From Pseudomonas sp. MPC6 (GTDB lineage Bacteria > Pseudomonadota > Gammaproteobacteria > Pseudomonadales > Pseudomonadaceae): a DNA stretch of 64,000 nucleotides. The position numbers and the translations under genes are program-made. The stretch's first letter is position 1. Every line of letters begins with the position of its first letter. Shown one piece after another: positions 1 to 8,398 of the stretch. The DNA is taken from contig NZ_CP034783.1 in the NCBI RefSeq assembly GCF_006094435.1, positions 2,073,001 through 2,137,000 on the forward strand. The letters run 5' to 3'. The notes under the pieces were generated by a model. The model was not told the DNA's origin. It did not search any database and worked only from the letters and a program-made list of their open reading frames with translations.

Positions 1-23
1 CGCGAGCAAGCTCGCTCCTACAG
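1..23. repeat. REP half-site at window edge
   Basis: The first 23 bases are one arm of a Pseudomonas REP palindrome with a CGAGCAAGCTCG core followed by CTCCTACAG. The partner arm, if present, lies outside the window. Confidence 0.75.
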
Positions 24-340
24 TTGTTTAATTCGGTGAATGACGAAATACCTGTTAAATCGGCAGGTTACGACCTTCCATCCAGTTACGCTCCAGCCGG
101 TTTTTATAACTCCCGGTCATTTGGCAAGCAAAGACGTCAAGCGACCATCGGCGTGAGCTTGAAACGCCCCGCGGATGGGAGTACCGTCTGCGCCTTAGAA
201 GGGCACCTCTGGTGTACCCGTGTGTAGGGCAAATTCCCGAAAACGGTGCGACGGAGAGGCTAGAAAGCGAATCCAGTAGTGTGAGCCGGGTCAAAACCCC
301 TGCCTGCTACGCCAACCTAATTCTGGCGCCGTTTGCCCAC
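24..340. other. Non-coding leader before rssB
   Basis: About 315 bases upstream of rssB. Open frames here are short, lack a convincing ribosome site and do not resemble a known family. I see no clear riboswitch or palindrome. It probably holds the rssB promoter. Confidence 0.4.
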
Positions 341-1522
341 ATGCCAAAAACCAGTGCCACGCTGCTGATAATCGATGATGACGAAGTAGTGCGAGCGAGT
401 CTCGCCGCCTACTTGGAAGACAGTGGTTTCAGCGTCTTGCAGGCCAGCAATGGCCAGCAGGGTCTTCAGGTATTCGAGCAATTCAAGCCCGACTTGGTCA
501 TCTGCGATCTGCGCATGCCGCAGATGGGCGGGCTCGAACTCATCCGCCAGGTCACCGAGCGATCGCCACAAACCCCGGTCATCGTGGTGTCGGGCGCCGG
601 CGTGATGAACGATGCGGTCGAGGCCCTGCGCCTGGGCGCGGCGGATTACCTGATCAAGCCCCTCGAAGATCTGGCGGTGCTCGAGCACTCTGTGCGCCGG
701 GCCCTGGATCGTGCGCGCCTGCTGCTGGAAAACCAGCGCTACCGCGAGAAGCTGGAAAAGGCCAACCGTGAGCTCGAGGCCAGCCTGAACCTGCTCCAGG
801 AAGACCAGAACGCCGGTCGCCAGGTGCAGATGAACATGTTGCCGGTCAGTCCCTGGAGCATCGACGAGTTCCAGTTTGCGCACCAGATCATCCCGTCGCT
901 GTACCTGTCGGGCGATTTCGTCGACTACTTTCGGGTCGACGACCACCGGGTCGCGTTCTACCTCGCCGATGTGTCCGGGCATGGCGCCTCGTCGGCTTTC
1001 GTCACCGTGCTGTTGAAGTTCATGACCACGCGCCTGCTGTTCGAATCCAAGCGCAGCGGTACATTGCCGGAATTCAAGCCTTCAGAGGTCCTTGGTCATA
1101 TCAACCGAGGCCTGATCAGTTGTAAGCTGGGTAAACACGTCACAATGGTCGGTGGAGTCATCGACGAGGAGACAGGTTTGTTGACCTATAGCATCGGCGG
1201 TCATTTGCCGTTGCCTGTGTTGTACACGCCAGACAGTGTTCGTTATCTGGAAGGACGTGGTCTGCCGGTGGGCCTCTTCAATGAAGCCACCTACGAAGAC
1301 CACCTGCTGGAGCTGCCGCCGACATTCAGCCTGACGCTGATGTCCGACGGCATCCTGGACCTTTTGCCAGAACCGACACTCAAAGAAAAAGAAGCGGCTT
1401 TGCCCCAACGGGTCAAGGCAGCGGGCGGCAGCCTGGATGGTCTGCGGCAGGTTTTTGGATTGGCCACGCTGGGGGAGATGCCGGATGATATCGCCCTGTT
1501 GGTGTTGAGCAGGAATCTTTGA
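341..1522 (+). CDS. rssB: Response regulator with PP2C/SpoIIE-type phosphatase output (RssB-like)
   Basis: A 393-residue cytosolic protein. The N-terminal receiver domain (about residues 8-125) has the acidic DDD triad, phospho-acceptor Asp in VICDLRMP and the conserved Lys in LIKP. A helical linker follows, then a SpoIIE/PP2C-like phosphatase domain (about 175-393). The metal-binding motifs ADVSGHG, MSDGI and PDDIALLVL are all present, so the phosphatase looks active, unlike the degenerate domain of enterobacterial RssB. I chose ATG 341 because the receiver begins shortly after it; the frame is open further upstream without a plausible start. The stop overlaps the ATG of the next gene, a STAS protein, so the pair probably forms a partner-switching module affecting RpoS or surface behaviour (inference). 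The order with tal and dusA matches P. aeruginosa from memory. Confidence 0.9.
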   Translation: MPKTSATLLIIDDDEVVRASLAAYLEDSGFSVLQASNGQQGLQVFEQFKPDLVICDLRMPQMGGLELIRQVTERSPQTPVIVVSGAGVMNDAVEALRLGAADYLIKPLEDLAVLEHSVRRALDRARLLLENQRYREKLEKANRELEASLNLLQEDQNAGRQVQMNMLPVSPWSIDEFQFAHQIIPSLYLSGDFVDYFRVDDHRVAFYLADVSGHGASSAFVTVLLKFMTTRLLFESKRSGTLPEFKPSEVLGHINRGLISCKLGKHVTMVGGVIDEETGLLTYSIGGHLPLPVLYTPDSVRYLEGRGLPVGLFNEATYEDHLLELPPTFSLTLMSDGILDLLPEPTLKEKEAALPQRVKAAGGSLDGLRQVFGLATLGEMPDDIALLVLSRNL

Positions 1523-2004
1523 TGAGTACCGGTAGAATCCAGTTCGCCGAGCAGGACGGCACCTTCGTCCTCAAGTTCGTCGGTGAAGTTCGCCTGACCC
1601 TGTGTTCGGCGTTGGATGCGACTATTGAGCGGATCTTCACTTCGTTGAATTTCAACGCGATCGTGATCGACCTGACCGAAACCCGCAGCATCGACAGCAC
1701 CACCTTGGGCCTGCTGGCCAAACTGTCGATCCTGTCGCGGCAAAAGGTCGGCCTGCTGCCGACCGTCGTCACCACCCACGAAGACATCACCCGGCTGCTG
1801 CAGTCCATGGGCTTCGAGCAGGTGTTCAACATCGTTGACCGCCCGATCCCGTGCCCCGAGTGCCTGACCGACCTGCCAGACCAGGACCAGTCCGAAGAAG
1901 TGGTGCGGATCAAAGTGCTCGAAGCGCACAAGATCCTCATGGGCCTGAACGACTCCAACCGTGAAGCCTTCCACGACCTGGTAAATGCCCTCGAGCGGCA
2001 CTGA
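1522..2004 (+). CDS. rssC: Anti-sigma factor antagonist, STAS domain (RssC-like)
   Basis: A 160-residue protein with a STAS fold in its first 110 residues. The region around DLTETRSIDSTTLGLLAK matches the phospho-acceptor Ser loop of anti-anti-sigma factors. The C-terminal extension has a CPEC pair after the STAS domain. The ATG overlaps the rssB stop (TGATG), indicating translational coupling. Its likely partner is the RssB phosphatase, which would dephosphorylate it so that it can bind an anti-sigma factor (family knowledge; the kinase/anti-sigma partner is not in this window). Confidence 0.88.
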   Translation: MSTGRIQFAEQDGTFVLKFVGEVRLTLCSALDATIERIFTSLNFNAIVIDLTETRSIDSTTLGLLAKLSILSRQKVGLLPTVVTTHEDITRLLQSMGFEQVFNIVDRPIPCPECLTDLPDQDQSEEVVRIKVLEAHKILMGLNDSNREAFHDLVNALERH

Positions 2005-2029
2005 TCCCCAATCAATGGCCAGCTCCCCC

Positions 2030-2176
2030 TTGTGGGAGCGAGACCGGACCAGTCACCACGCAGTTGAATATGCCGCCCCATCGCGGGCAAGCCACGCTCC
2101 AACAAGCTCAGCGTCGTCCACATCCCTCATGGACGACACAGCCCCCTGTAGGAGCGAGCTTGCTCGCGAAGGCGCC
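2030..2176. repeat. REP cluster between rssC and tal
   Basis: It contains a diverged REP pair (about 2030-2103; GTGGGAGCGAG and CGCGGGCAAGCC arms) and a well-conserved single REP (about 2143-2175) with core GAGCGAGCTTGCTCGCGAA. Confidence 0.7.
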
Positions 2177-2229
2177 ATAACAAACACCACATCCCCCGCC
2201 GCGAAGCCACCCAACACCCAAACTCAACG

Positions 2230-2268
2230 CAAAAAAAAGGACGAACCCAAGGTCCGCCCTTTTTGCAT
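2230..2268. terminator. Bidirectional terminator between rssC and tal
   Basis: A GGACG/GGTCCGCC-type hairpin is flanked by an A-run on the left and a T-run on the right. It sits between convergent genes, so it can serve both strands. Confidence 0.6.
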
Positions 2269-2282
2269 CGCTCCGACCTAAA

Positions 2283-3209
2283 TCACAACTTGGCCTGCAG
2301 CAACGCCTCAAGCTTCTCCTGATCCCGAGCAAACTGACGAATACCCTCGGCCAGCTTCTCGGTCGCCATCGCATCTTCGTTGGACAACCAACGGAACTGC
2401 GCTTCATTCAGGCTCAAACGCGCCTCACCGGCGTTGCCCGGTGCCAATTTGCGCTCCAGCTTGCCGTTATCCGCCGCCAGCTTCTCCAGCAGGTCCGGGC
2501 TGATGGTCAGGCGGTCGCAACCGGCCAACTGCTCGATCTGATTCAGGTTCCGGAAGCTCGCGCCCATCACCACAGTCTTGTAGTCATTGGCCTTGTAGTA
2601 GTTATAAATCCGCGTCACCGACTGCACACCCGGATCATCCGCGCCGGTGTAGTCGTTGCCGTTGGCCTTCTTGTACCAGTCGTAGATACGGCCCACGAAC
2701 GGCGAAATCAGGAACACCCCGGCATCGGCACAAGCCGCGGCCTGAGCGAAGGAGAACAGCAGGGTCAGGTTGGTCTGGATGCCTTCCTTTTCCAACTGCT
2801 CGGCAGCGCGGATACCTTCCCAGGTGGACGCGATCTTGATCAGCACCCGGTCACGGCCCACGCCAGCCTTGTCGTACAGGTCGATCAGACGGTGCGCGCG
2901 CTTCAATACGGCGTCAGTGTCGAACGACAGGCGCGCATCCACCTCAGTGGAAATACGGCCCGGTACAACCTTGAGGATTTCTTGCCCTACCGCCACGCCA
3001 AAACGGTCGCTGGCCAGGCCGACATCGCCCTTGCAGTCGTGAACGCACGCATTCAGCAACTCGGCATAACCGGAAATGGCCGCGGCTTTGAGCAGCAGCG
3101 AAGGGTTGGTGGTAGCGTCCACGGGTTTAACGCGAGCGATAGCTTCGAAGTCGCCGGTGTCGGCAACCACGGTGGTCATTTGTTTGAGTTGATCCAGCTT
3201 GGAAGTCAT
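2283..3209 (-). CDS. tal: Transaldolase
   Basis: A 308-residue class I aldolase-fold enzyme of the non-oxidative pentose phosphate pathway. It transfers dihydroxyacetone between sedoheptulose 7-phosphate and erythrose 4-phosphate. Signatures seen are [13 protein letters not shown] near the N-terminus and the Schiff-base Lys in [12 protein letters not shown]. Length matches the TalB type. ATG 3209 was chosen because it gives the normal N-terminus ([10 protein letters not shown]); the frame continues 19 codons upstream without homology. It faces rssC with a shared terminator, and lies downstream of the divergently organised promoter region before dusA. Confidence 0.96.
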   Translation of the reverse strand: MTSKLDQLKQMTTVVADTGDFEAIARVKPVDATTNPSLLLKAAAISGYAELLNACVHDCKGDVGLASDRFGVAVGQEILKVVPGRISTEVDARLSFDTDAVLKRAHRLIDLYDKAGVGRDRVLIKIASTWEGIRAAEQLEKEGIQTNLTLLFSFAQAAACADAGVFLISPFVGRIYDWYKKANGNDYTGADDPGVQSVTRIYNYYKANDYKTVVMGASFRNLNQIEQLAGCDRLTISPDLLEKLAADNGKLERKLAPGNAGEARLSLNEAQFRWLSNEDAMATEKLAEGIRQFARDQEKLEALLQAKL

Positions 3210-3387
3210 GGGCGTGCTCTGTCCTATGGGTCTGGTGACATTACCCGAGCGCTGACAGCCACTCAAGGGCGTGTGCGTGTATCGATGGCCCCGGCGGCAA
3301 CAACCTGAAAACGGGTGTTTGAAAGGCGGGGCGCGGTATCGATAGTTACGATGCCAAATCCGGGCACAGGTTCAACCGGGGCGACCG

Positions 3388-4383
3388 TTAACGCCCCTCC
3401 AACAACTCCGCCGCCTGATCCAGCAACACCAACGGCTCTTTAGCCTTATGAATATCCACCGACAACAACTGCCGAAACTTGCGCGCCCCCGGGAAACCGG
3501 TGCCCAGTCCCAGCACATGCCGGGTGATATGGTGCATCGAACCACCGGCATCGATATGCGCCGCGATGTAGGGCCGCAACTGCGCCAGCGCCTCGGCCCG
3601 GCTGATCACCGGCGCCGTGCTGCCGAACAGCTGTTGATCGACCTCGGCCATCACATAAGGGTTGTGATAGGCCTCACGGCCCAGCATCACCCCGTCGAAC
3701 GTCTGCAAGTGCTCGCGACAAGCCTCCAGCGTCTTGATCCCGCCGTTGAGAATAATCTCCAGCTCCGGAAAATCCTCTTTCAACCGCGCCGCCACGTCAT
3801 AACGCAGGGGCGGAATGTCGCGGTTCTCCTTCGGCGACAACCCCTCCAGAATCGCAATCCGCGCATGCACCGTAAAGCTCGTGCACCCGGCATCCCGCAC
3901 CGTACCGACGAAATCGCACAACTGCTCGTAACTGTCCCGGCCATTGATCCCGATCCGATGCTTCACCGTCACCGGAATCGACACCGCATCGCGCATCGCC
4001 TTCACACAATCGGCCACCAACTGCGGATGCCCCATCAGGCACGCGCCGATCATATTGTTCTGCACCCGATCACTCGGGCAGCCGACATTCAGATTCACCT
4101 CGTCGTACCCATGGTCCTGCGCCATGCGCGCGCACATGGCCAGGTCCAGCGGCACGCTGCCACCGAGTTGCAGGGCCAGCGGGTGCTCGGCTTCGTTGTG
4201 ACGCAGGAAGCGCTCGTGATCGCCGTTGAGCAGCGCGCCGGTGGTGACCATCTCGGTGTAGAGGAGGGCGTGTTTGGAGAGCAGGCGCAGGAAGAAGCGG
4301 CAGTGGCGGTCGGTCCAATCCATCATAGGCGCGACGGAGAAACGGCGGGAGAGCGGGGCGGGCGTGGCGGTGATTGGGGGCAT
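3388..4383 (-). CDS. dusA: tRNA-dihydrouridine(20/20a) synthase
   Basis: A 331-residue FMN-dependent TIM-barrel enzyme that reduces U20/U20a in the tRNA D-loop. The N-terminal APMMDWTDRHCRFF motif and the catalytic Cys in NVGCPSDRV identify the DusA branch of the family. It is encoded just upstream of tal on the same strand. No strong ribosome site is visible before ATG 4383, but the conserved motif begins about 17 residues in, leaving no better start. A second Dus enzyme (DusC) lies near 33.4 kb. Confidence 0.95.
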   Translation of the reverse strand: MPPITATPAPLSRRFSVAPMMDWTDRHCRFFLRLLSKHALLYTEMVTTGALLNGDHERFLRHNEAEHPLALQLGGSVPLDLAMCARMAQDHGYDEVNLNVGCPSDRVQNNMIGACLMGHPQLVADCVKAMRDAVSIPVTVKHRIGINGRDSYEQLCDFVGTVRDAGCTSFTVHARIAILEGLSPKENRDIPPLRYDVAARLKEDFPELEIILNGGIKTLEACREHLQTFDGVMLGREAYHNPYVMAEVDQQLFGSTAPVISRAEALAQLRPYIAAHIDAGGSMHHITRHVLGLGTGFPGARKFRQLLSVDIHKAKEPLVLLDQAAELLEGR

Positions 4384-4553
4384 TGGGGATCTGGAATCGG
4401 TGGGGCTGGGTGGAGGGAGAGTTTATCAGGATTGAGACGTTGGGGTTTGGGCAGTCCCATCCGCCCGGGGGGCAGGATGCTGTGAGCTCCAGGCGAAGGG
4501 GATGCTCAAATAAACCAGAGAATCATCTAGGGGCTAGCCACCAGATGCAGCGA

Positions 4554-4592
4554 ACGCTCCTCTCGTCACCAGGACGGTTTCGAGAGGAGCGT
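4554..4592. other. Perfect 12-bp inverted repeat downstream of the pilin gene
   Basis: ACGCTCCTCTCG at 4554-4565 and its exact complement at 4581-4592 flank a 15-base spacer. There is no T-run on either side, so it is not a standard intrinsic terminator. It lies in the gap between dusA and the pilin gene, which otherwise shows no gene. Confidence 0.6.
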
Positions 4593-4663
4593 CATTGGTC
4601 CTTTGCGGACCCGCTTGACCAGTTATTGCTGTTCAACGTGCATCGTCGCTACTGCTTGGCACG

Positions 4664-5077
4664 TTATCCTTTAGGGCAGCCCTTGCTGGCATACTTCGCG
4701 TCGCCACTGTATTTGCAAGTCCACGCACCGGCGGTATCTCGCGTCCAGGTAACGCTACCTGTCGCGGCAAGGTTGTCTTTGATGGCGCAGGCGATTGTGC
4801 CAGTGTTGGAGGCTGCTACCTGGGTCGTTGTTATATCGCAGTTAGGTGTGGTGGTTTGCAGACCGATTGCAGCCGGGGTAATGTTGGCAGTATTCCCTTC
4901 ATTCACCATCACCTCGAACCCAGTTTTCCCAGGGGAAATCTCCGCTATTGCCGCACCGACCTTGGCTTTGGCCACATAATCCGAATAAGCCGGAATAGCG
5001 AATGTGGCCAGAATCCCAATGATCGCAACGACGATCAGGAGTTCGATGAGCGTAAAACCCTGTTGTGCAGATTTCAT
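4664..5077 (-). CDS. Type IVa major pilin (PilA-like)
   Basis: A 137-residue prepilin. The short basic leader ending in [10 protein letters not shown] is the type IVa PilD processing site, with Phe at +1 and Glu at +5, followed by the hydrophobic alpha-1 helix. The mature globular domain carries four Cys, two near the middle (NCDI, ACAI) and two near the end (TCKY, GCPK) that would form the C-terminal disulfide loop. An AAAGGA ribosome site precedes ATG 5077, and a strong sigma-54 promoter match lies 57 bases upstream. No pilB/C/D genes are adjacent, so it is an orphan pilin relying on assembly genes elsewhere. fimV, a type IV pilus-linked gene, is at 55.5 kb. Confidence 0.92.
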   Translation of the reverse strand: MKSAQQGFTLIELLIVVAIIGILATFAIPAYSDYVAKAKVGAAIAEISPGKTGFEVMVNEGNTANITPAAIGLQTTTPNCDITTTQVAASNTGTIACAIKDNLAATGSVTWTRDTAGAWTCKYSGDAKYASKGCPKG

Positions 5078-5133
5078 TCAGACATCCTTTTAGGTCAATT
5101 TAACGGCAGAAACAGCGTTGCTGATTGCTGTCA

Positions 5134-5149
5134 AGCAAGGGCTATGCCA
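5134..5149 (-). promoter_or_regulatory. Sigma-54 (RpoN) promoter of the pilin gene
   Basis: On the minus strand it reads TGGCATAGCCCTTGCT, an excellent -24/-12 match (GG and GC with correct spacing). It would start transcription about 45 bases before ATG 5077. Pseudomonas pilA genes are known to be RpoN-dependent. Confidence 0.75.
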
Positions 5150-5240
5150 GTCTCGGCGAGTAGCAATACCCCGGCAGAAACCGGCTCTGCGTTCAATTGA
5201 AAACAACTTGGCATAGGTTTGATTGCGCCTTATTGGGCAT

Positions 5241-5262
5241 TGGCACGGCTTGGCTCGTGCCA
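5241..5262. promoter_or_regulatory. Palindrome upstream of the pilin promoter
   Basis: TGGCACG (5241-5247) and CGTGCCA (5256-5262) form a 7-bp inverted repeat about 100 bases upstream of the sigma-54 core. This position suits an enhancer-binding activator such as PilR, although this is only inferred. Confidence 0.3.
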
Positions 5263-5278
5263 CTGAATGTCAGGCCAT

Positions 5279-5749
5279 TCAGCGTGCTCCAGTGTTGGTA
5301 AACCGTAGAAGAGAATTTATTTGCCCTCCGGCCACCACGTGTCCGAAGGAAGCGGCCTTGGCGATCCACATGATTCCAGTGTTCTCATCTTTGGAGACGC
5401 CCTTGCCGCAGATGAAGCAGTTGCCGAGATAGTGCATGGCATCAGGGTGCCCTTGATCGGCTGAAGCGCGCCACCAATACAACGCCACTTCATGCTTTCC
5501 AAGTTCATCGAACATCTGGGCCAGATCGTTTTGCGCATCGGCGTTTCCCGCATCGGCCGAAATGATCAGATCAATATCCTCATAGGTGAGCGGGACTGAG
5601 ATGAAGGGAAGGACGTCATCCAGCGCAACCATCGTTCTTCCCCGATCGCTGCCGGTACGGCCTACGACTTTGGCGGACACTCTGCGCCACCAGGTGCGTT
5701 TGCTGTGCTCACTCATGGCTATTGCTGAATCAAGACCTATCGATCGCAT
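5279..5749 (-). CDS. Sel1/TPR-repeat protein
   Basis: A 156-residue protein without a clear signal peptide. Two Sel1-like repeats are visible in the second half (AQMFDELGKHEVALYWW and YLGNCFICGKGVSKDE segments), typical of alpha-solenoid interaction proteins. An AAGGAG ribosome site lies 5-6 bases before ATG 5749, so this start is preferred over the internal Met at 5716. It is upstream of and co-oriented with the pilin gene, but the pilin has its own promoter in between. Function unknown. Confidence 0.7.
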   Translation of the reverse strand: MRSIGLDSAIAMSEHSKRTWWRRVSAKVVGRTGSDRGRTMVALDDVLPFISVPLTYEDIDLIISADAGNADAQNDLAQMFDELGKHEVALYWWRASADQGHPDAMHYLGNCFICGKGVSKDENTGIMWIAKAASFGHVVAGGQINSLLRFTNTGAR

Positions 5750-6066
5750 AATTTCTCCTTAGGGTTGAAATGGGCATTAGCGAGTGGCAAGCAGTAACGG
5801 TATTGAGACCCACTCTGCCGAACAGAATGTCGTCTTGCAACAATAGGCCCGTTGTCGACTTGGGTGGCGGATTTGAAATGAAATGGAAGCAATAATCCTG
5901 CCGATGCTCCAGCTGCGGGGACTGCTGTCCTCAGGCCAGGTGACCCGGCCTTCGCGCCCTATGGCTGGGATTTTGGCCAGTTGGTCTACGGCGGCGAAGA
6001 AAGGGCAACGAAGTGAGGTCAAGTAGTTGCACGGTGTAGTTTGATCAGCATTTTGTGCTGGCCCAA
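5750..6066. other. Gap without a supported gene
   Basis: About 310 bases. The only longer frame (81 codons, minus) lacks a ribosome site and family resemblance. The end nearest 5749 probably contains the promoter of the Sel1-repeat gene. Confidence 0.4.
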
Positions 6067-6100
6067 TGAAAAAGGCGCGCTCTAGAAAGCGCGCCTTCCT
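6067..6100 (-). terminator. Terminator of the DUF2628-like gene
   Basis: A 10-bp perfect stem (AAGGCGCGCT / AGCGCGCCTT) with a 6-base loop is followed on the minus strand by a T-run. Confidence 0.85.
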
Positions 6101-6137
6101 TTATCCCGGCAGGATACATTTCGATCCCGCAAGTCAT

Positions 6138-6563
6138 TCAGACGATCTTCAACCCTTCAAACGGGTTCCACCCTTGCGAGCCTTTTTCCTGCTTCAGGTA
6201 ATACGCATAGTTGGCGCTCAACCCGTACATCAGTGCAAAGACGACGTTCAGGCCGCTGCCCAAGGCATTGGGCAATTCATGACCCAGGATTGTGAAGATC
6301 AACGACAGGCTGAAGCTGACGACAACGATGATCCCTATCAGCGCCAGATTCTTTTTCCACAAACCAAGCACGAAAAGGTAAATCGGTCCGAAGAAAATCG
6401 CGATGAAGTTGATATTGATCAGCATGCGTTTGCGGGTCGGTAGCTGCTTGAGCGCCGAACTGAAGTCGGGGTTTTTGGGGCTGCCGTGCTGATTGAAAAA
6501 AGCGAATCGCTCTTTCCATTTTGGGCTGGCATCGTGGTTTTGCAATTCATCCGTGCTGCTCAT
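6138..6563 (-). CDS. DUF2628-like small membrane protein
   Basis: A 141-residue protein with a soluble, charged N-terminal third (KWKERFAFF segment) and three hydrophobic helices (about residues 48-70, 73-95 and 103-122). The FNQHGSP...FWK/LPTRKR pattern followed by GPIYLFVLGLWKK is characteristic of DUF2628 family inner-membrane proteins. No function is established that I know of. It has its own terminator and appears monocistronic. Confidence 0.75.
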   Translation of the reverse strand: MSSTDELQNHDASPKWKERFAFFNQHGSPKNPDFSSALKQLPTRKRMLININFIAIFFGPIYLFVLGLWKKNLALIGIIVVVSFSLSLIFTILGHELPNALGSGLNVVFALMYGLSANYAYYLKQEKGSQGWNPFEGLKIV

Positions 6564-6894
6564 GTTCTGTCCTTTTTTGGGGGGCGCTGCTGGTCGAGAG
6601 ATCGACCAGGTTTTCCTTCAGTGCGTTTGGCAAGGCGTTTTTGTAGGCCGCAGGCCAGTAGCGGTGGCGACTTGAGTCTCCGGCAGCGTAGGAAATTTCA
6701 CAAGCCATTATGTTCAGCCGCGAGCAGGCTCGGGATCAGAACGCAAAACCTGCCCGCCATTGCTGATGCTGCTGCTTTGACATCAACTGCCAGGCACAAT
6801 GGCTTGCCGACCGTCACCAACAGCAGAAATAAGGGTGAATTGTTAACGGCGGCCTGCTATTACCCTGTAACCACCTGAACGAAGGAGCGCTGAC
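6564..6894. other. Gap between divergent small genes
   Basis: About 330 bases between divergently transcribed genes. I see fragments reminiscent of decayed REP arms (around 6640 and 6720) but no intact palindrome and no supported gene. Confidence 0.35.
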
Positions 6895-7302
6895 ATGTCG
6901 ACCACCAAGAAGCTGGCCCTGATGATTGCTGCGCTGTACTTCTCGAGCTTCGCCCAAGCCCGCGAGCTGGAGGTTGCCACGGGCGGCGCGACCGTGACCA
7001 TCAATGGCATTACCTACACCGGGAAAAACATCAGCGTTGACGGCAACCGGGTGGTGGTCGATGGCGTCGAGCAGGCTGTGCCAGTGACGGGGCCGGTGAG
7101 CGTCGTCGTGAACGGTAACCCCACCTCGGTTGAAACGGCCGCTGGCAGGGTTCAGGTCACCGGCAATGTCGGCAGCGTCCGCACCATGAGCGGCCATGTC
7201 GAGAGTGGTGATATCAATGGCGATGTCACTACCATGTCGGGTGATGTGAGTTGCAAGGTTCATAAGGGCGACACTAAAACAGTCTCCGGCAACATCAGGT
7301 AA
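6895..7302 (+). CDS. Small secreted repeat protein of unknown function
   Basis: A 135-residue protein with a signal peptide (lysines then a hydrophobic stretch ending in SFAQA). The mature part is rich in Val, Gly, Thr and Asn, with short periodic segments (VQVTGNVGSVRTMSGHV, DINGDVTTMSGDV) suggesting a small beta-solenoid or adhesin-like fold. A single Cys lies near the C-terminus. The GAAGGAG ribosome site before ATG 6895 supports the start. Similar proteins occur as uncharacterised exported proteins; I cannot assign a role. Confidence 0.75.
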   Translation: MSTTKKLALMIAALYFSSFAQARELEVATGGATVTINGITYTGKNISVDGNRVVVDGVEQAVPVTGPVSVVVNGNPTSVETAAGRVQVTGNVGSVRTMSGHVESGDINGDVTTMSGDVSCKVHKGDTKTVSGNIR

Positions 7303-7342
7303 TCAGCGCCGATGGCCGATAGTCCTGGAGATGTTCCCGGGT

Positions 7343-7362
7343 GGCACCTGTGTCCAGGTGCC
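7343..7362. other. Hairpin between convergent genes
   Basis: GGCACCTG and CAGGTGCC form an 8-bp stem with a 4-base loop between the convergent secreted-protein and transketolase genes. No T-run is present, so a terminator role is uncertain. Confidence 0.35.
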
Positions 7363-7375
7363 TTGCACCCTGCAG

Positions 7376-8398
7376 TTACAGCCAGGCTTTGATTTGCGTG
7401 CAAACCGCTTGAGTTGAAATACCGTAGCGATCATGGAGTGTTGGCAGCGCCCCGGCATCGAGGAAGGCGTCCGGTAAGGCTATTTGCCTGAAGGTGGGTG
7501 TTACGCCGTTCCGCAGCAGGACAGTGGCAACCGCCTCACCCAGTCCACCGATGATGGAGCTGTTTTCCGCGGTAATGACCAGTCGACCGGGTTTTCTGGC
7601 TTCAGCCAGAATGGTTTGTTCATCCAGGGGCTTGATCGTCGGTACATGTAGCACGGCCACATCAACGCCATCAGCTTGAAGTTCGTTGGCCGCTTCCAAC
7701 GCGCGCATCGTCATTAGACCGGTGGAGATGATCAAAACATCATTGCCGGTACGCAGGGTTTTGGCTTTGCCGATCTCGAATTTGTAGCCGTATTCGTCCA
7801 GCACCAGCGGCACATTTCCGCGTAGCAAACGCATGTAGACGGGCCCTTGGTGAGCGGCGATGGCAGGCACTGCCTGTTCGATCTCGAGCGCGTCGCACGG
7901 GTCGACGATCATCAGGTTGGGCATGGCACGGAAGATCGCCAGGTCGTCCGTGGCCTGGTGGCTTGGGCCGTAACCGGTGGTGAGGCCGGGCAAGCCGCAG
8001 ACGATTTTGACGTTGAGGTTTTCCTCGGCAATCGCCATGCAGATGAAGTCATAGGCGCGGCGGGAGGCGAATACGGCATAAGTCGTGGCGAAGGGTACGA
8101 AGCCTTCCCGGGCCATCCCCGCTGCTGCGCTCATCAACAACTGCTCGGCCATGCCCATTTGATAAAAACGATCCGGGTGGGCCTTGGCGAAAATGTGCAG
8201 GTCGGTGTACTTGGACAAGTCGGCGGACATGCCCACGATGTCTGAACGCTGATCCGCCAGCGCGGCTAACGCATGGCCAAAAGGTGCTGAGCGGGTGGCC
8301 TGGCCTTCAGAGGCAATCGAAGCGATCATCGCCGAGGTGGTCAGGCGCTTTTTTGGCGGCTTGATCAATGAAGTCGGCGTGTTGGTTGCGTTGCTCAT
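7376..8398 (-). CDS. Transketolase, C-terminal subunit
   Basis: A 340-residue protein corresponding to the pyrimidine-binding and C-terminal domains of transketolase. The catalytic Glu lies in the GMAEQLLMSAAAGMA segment, which activates thiamine diphosphate. It overlaps the preceding gene (the N-terminal subunit) by 4 bases (ATGA), so the two are translationally coupled and surely form one split enzyme. Split transketolases are known in catabolic clusters. The MFS and SDR genes upstream suggest use on a carbohydrate or polyol. The first about 40 residues are an extension before the conserved region. Confidence 0.9.
   Translation of the reverse strand: MSNATNTPTSLIKPPKKRLTTSAMIASIASEGQATRSAPFGHALAALADQRSDIVGMSADLSKYTDLHIFAKAHPDRFYQMGMAEQLLMSAAAGMAREGFVPFATTYAVFASRRAYDFICMAIAEENLNVKIVCGLPGLTTGYGPSHQATDDLAIFRAMPNLMIVDPCDALEIEQAVPAIAAHQGPVYMRLLRGNVPLVLDEYGYKFEIGKAKTLRTGNDVLIISTGLMTMRALEAANELQADGVDVAVLHVPTIKPLDEQTILAEARKPGRLVITAENSSIIGGLGEAVATVLLRNGVTPTFRQIALPDAFLDAGALPTLHDRYGISTQAVCTQIKAWL

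Noticed and set aside
24..227. 67-codon frame before rssB
   Set aside because: Starts at the edge of a REP, no ribosome site and no recognised protein; a PilZ-type gene was considered because one is found near rssB elsewhere, but the sequence does not match.
5777..6022. 81-codon minus-strand frame between the Sel1 and DUF2628 genes
   Set aside because: No ribosome site, no homology, no consistent codon use.
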